From assembly GCA_900555975.1 (NCBI GenBank), contig USNI01000008.1, positions 1 to 13,880 on the forward strand: 13,880 nt of DNA. The letters are read 5' to 3'. Made by a program: the position numbers and the translations under genes. The stretch's first letter is position 1. Every line of letters starts with the position of its first letter. This document shows positions 13,630 through 13,880 of this stretch, in pieces. The stretch comes from an uncultured Desulfovibrio sp. GTDB lineage: Bacteria; Desulfobacterota; Desulfovibrionia; Desulfovibrionales; Desulfovibrionaceae. The notes beneath the pieces were generated by a model, which saw only the letters and a list, made by a program, of their open reading frames with translations, did no database searches and was not told the origin of the DNA.

Positions 13630-13880
13630 ATGGGTAACAATTATGTGCAGAGCGTACGCGCCAAGTATCCTTACCAGCCGGAATTTCTGCAGGCCGTCGA
13701 GGAAGTGCTTTTCTCCATGGCCCCGCTTTTCGAACGCGAATCCAAGTATCAGGAAAACGCCATTCTTGAGCGTATCGTCGTTCCCGAACGCCTTGTGGAG
13801 TTCCGTGTGGCCTGGACCGACGACAAGGGCCGCATCCAGGTGAACAACGGCTATCGCGTCCAGTTCAATTCCGCCATCGG
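13630..13880 (+). CDS. gdhA: Glutamate dehydrogenase, 5' end only
   Basis: The first 83 codons of a hexameric, probably NADP-dependent, glutamate dehydrogenase, which aminates 2-oxoglutarate with ammonia. The ATG at 13630 has an AAGGAG ribosome site eight bases upstream. The visible part has the family N-terminus, with ERIVVPERLVEFRVAW (47-62) followed by a DDKG turn and NNGYRVQFNSAIG up to the window edge, just short of the expected PYKGG substrate segment. The catalytic lysine and the nucleotide-binding domain lie outside the window, so coenzyme preference is inferred from resemblance to the GdhA-type N-terminus only. A long AT-rich leader precedes it. Confidence 0.93.
   Translation, partial: MGNNYVQSVRAKYPYQPEFLQAVEEVLFSMAPLFERESKYQENAILERIVVPERLVEFRVAWTDDKGRIQVNNGYRVQFNSAI

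Overview
This GC-rich window reads as a chromosomal segment of a Gram-negative, probably anaerobic bacterium. The best guess is a Desulfovibrionaceae-type member of the Desulfobacterota. That rests on gene content and style: a flavoredoxin-like protein, an Fe-S flavin enoate reductase, a Bacillus-type Fe-S PurF, textbook sigma-54 promoters and GC-rich coding with AT-rich regulatory gaps. It is an inference, not a marker-gene assignment. No rRNA, tRNA, CRISPR array or insertion sequence was seen.

Left part (1-3990): two tandem paralogous short-chain dehydrogenases (SDRs) on the minus strand, the second cut by the window edge. They are divergent from a 685-residue Old-Yellow-Enzyme/2,4-dienoyl-CoA-reductase-type flavoprotein on the plus strand. 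The 671-bp gap between them carries an excellent -24/-12 (sigma-54) promoter facing each way, plus three TGTTCAT repeats spaced exactly 10 bp apart. This looks like one activator-controlled redox module that would interconvert alcohol, ketone and enone groups on an unknown substrate.

Middle left (3991-6133): a 451-bp gap rich in inverted repeats, then a gene for a radical SAM protein with a CX4CX2C cluster motif, preceded by a 16-bp perfect palindrome between candidate promoter elements. A flavoredoxin-like flavin reductase gene follows, ending in a good intrinsic terminator.

Middle (6275-10613, minus strand): a NYN-domain protein, purF and uvrC in that transcriptional order, with a likely sigma-70 promoter ahead of the NYN gene. 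UvrC carries an approximately 90-residue insertion containing two CxC pairs.

Right part (11057-13880, plus strand): dut, an HD-domain hydrolase and a D-Ala-D-Ala-ligase-type ATP-grasp gene, tightly packed and closed by a strong terminator. An AT-rich regulatory stretch follows, then the 5' end of a glutamate dehydrogenase gene running off the window.

The most interesting candidate for an undescribed system is the divergent sigma-54-controlled SDR/SDR/enoate-reductase module. The radical SAM plus flavoredoxin pair with its palindromic operator, and the enlarged UvrC, come next.
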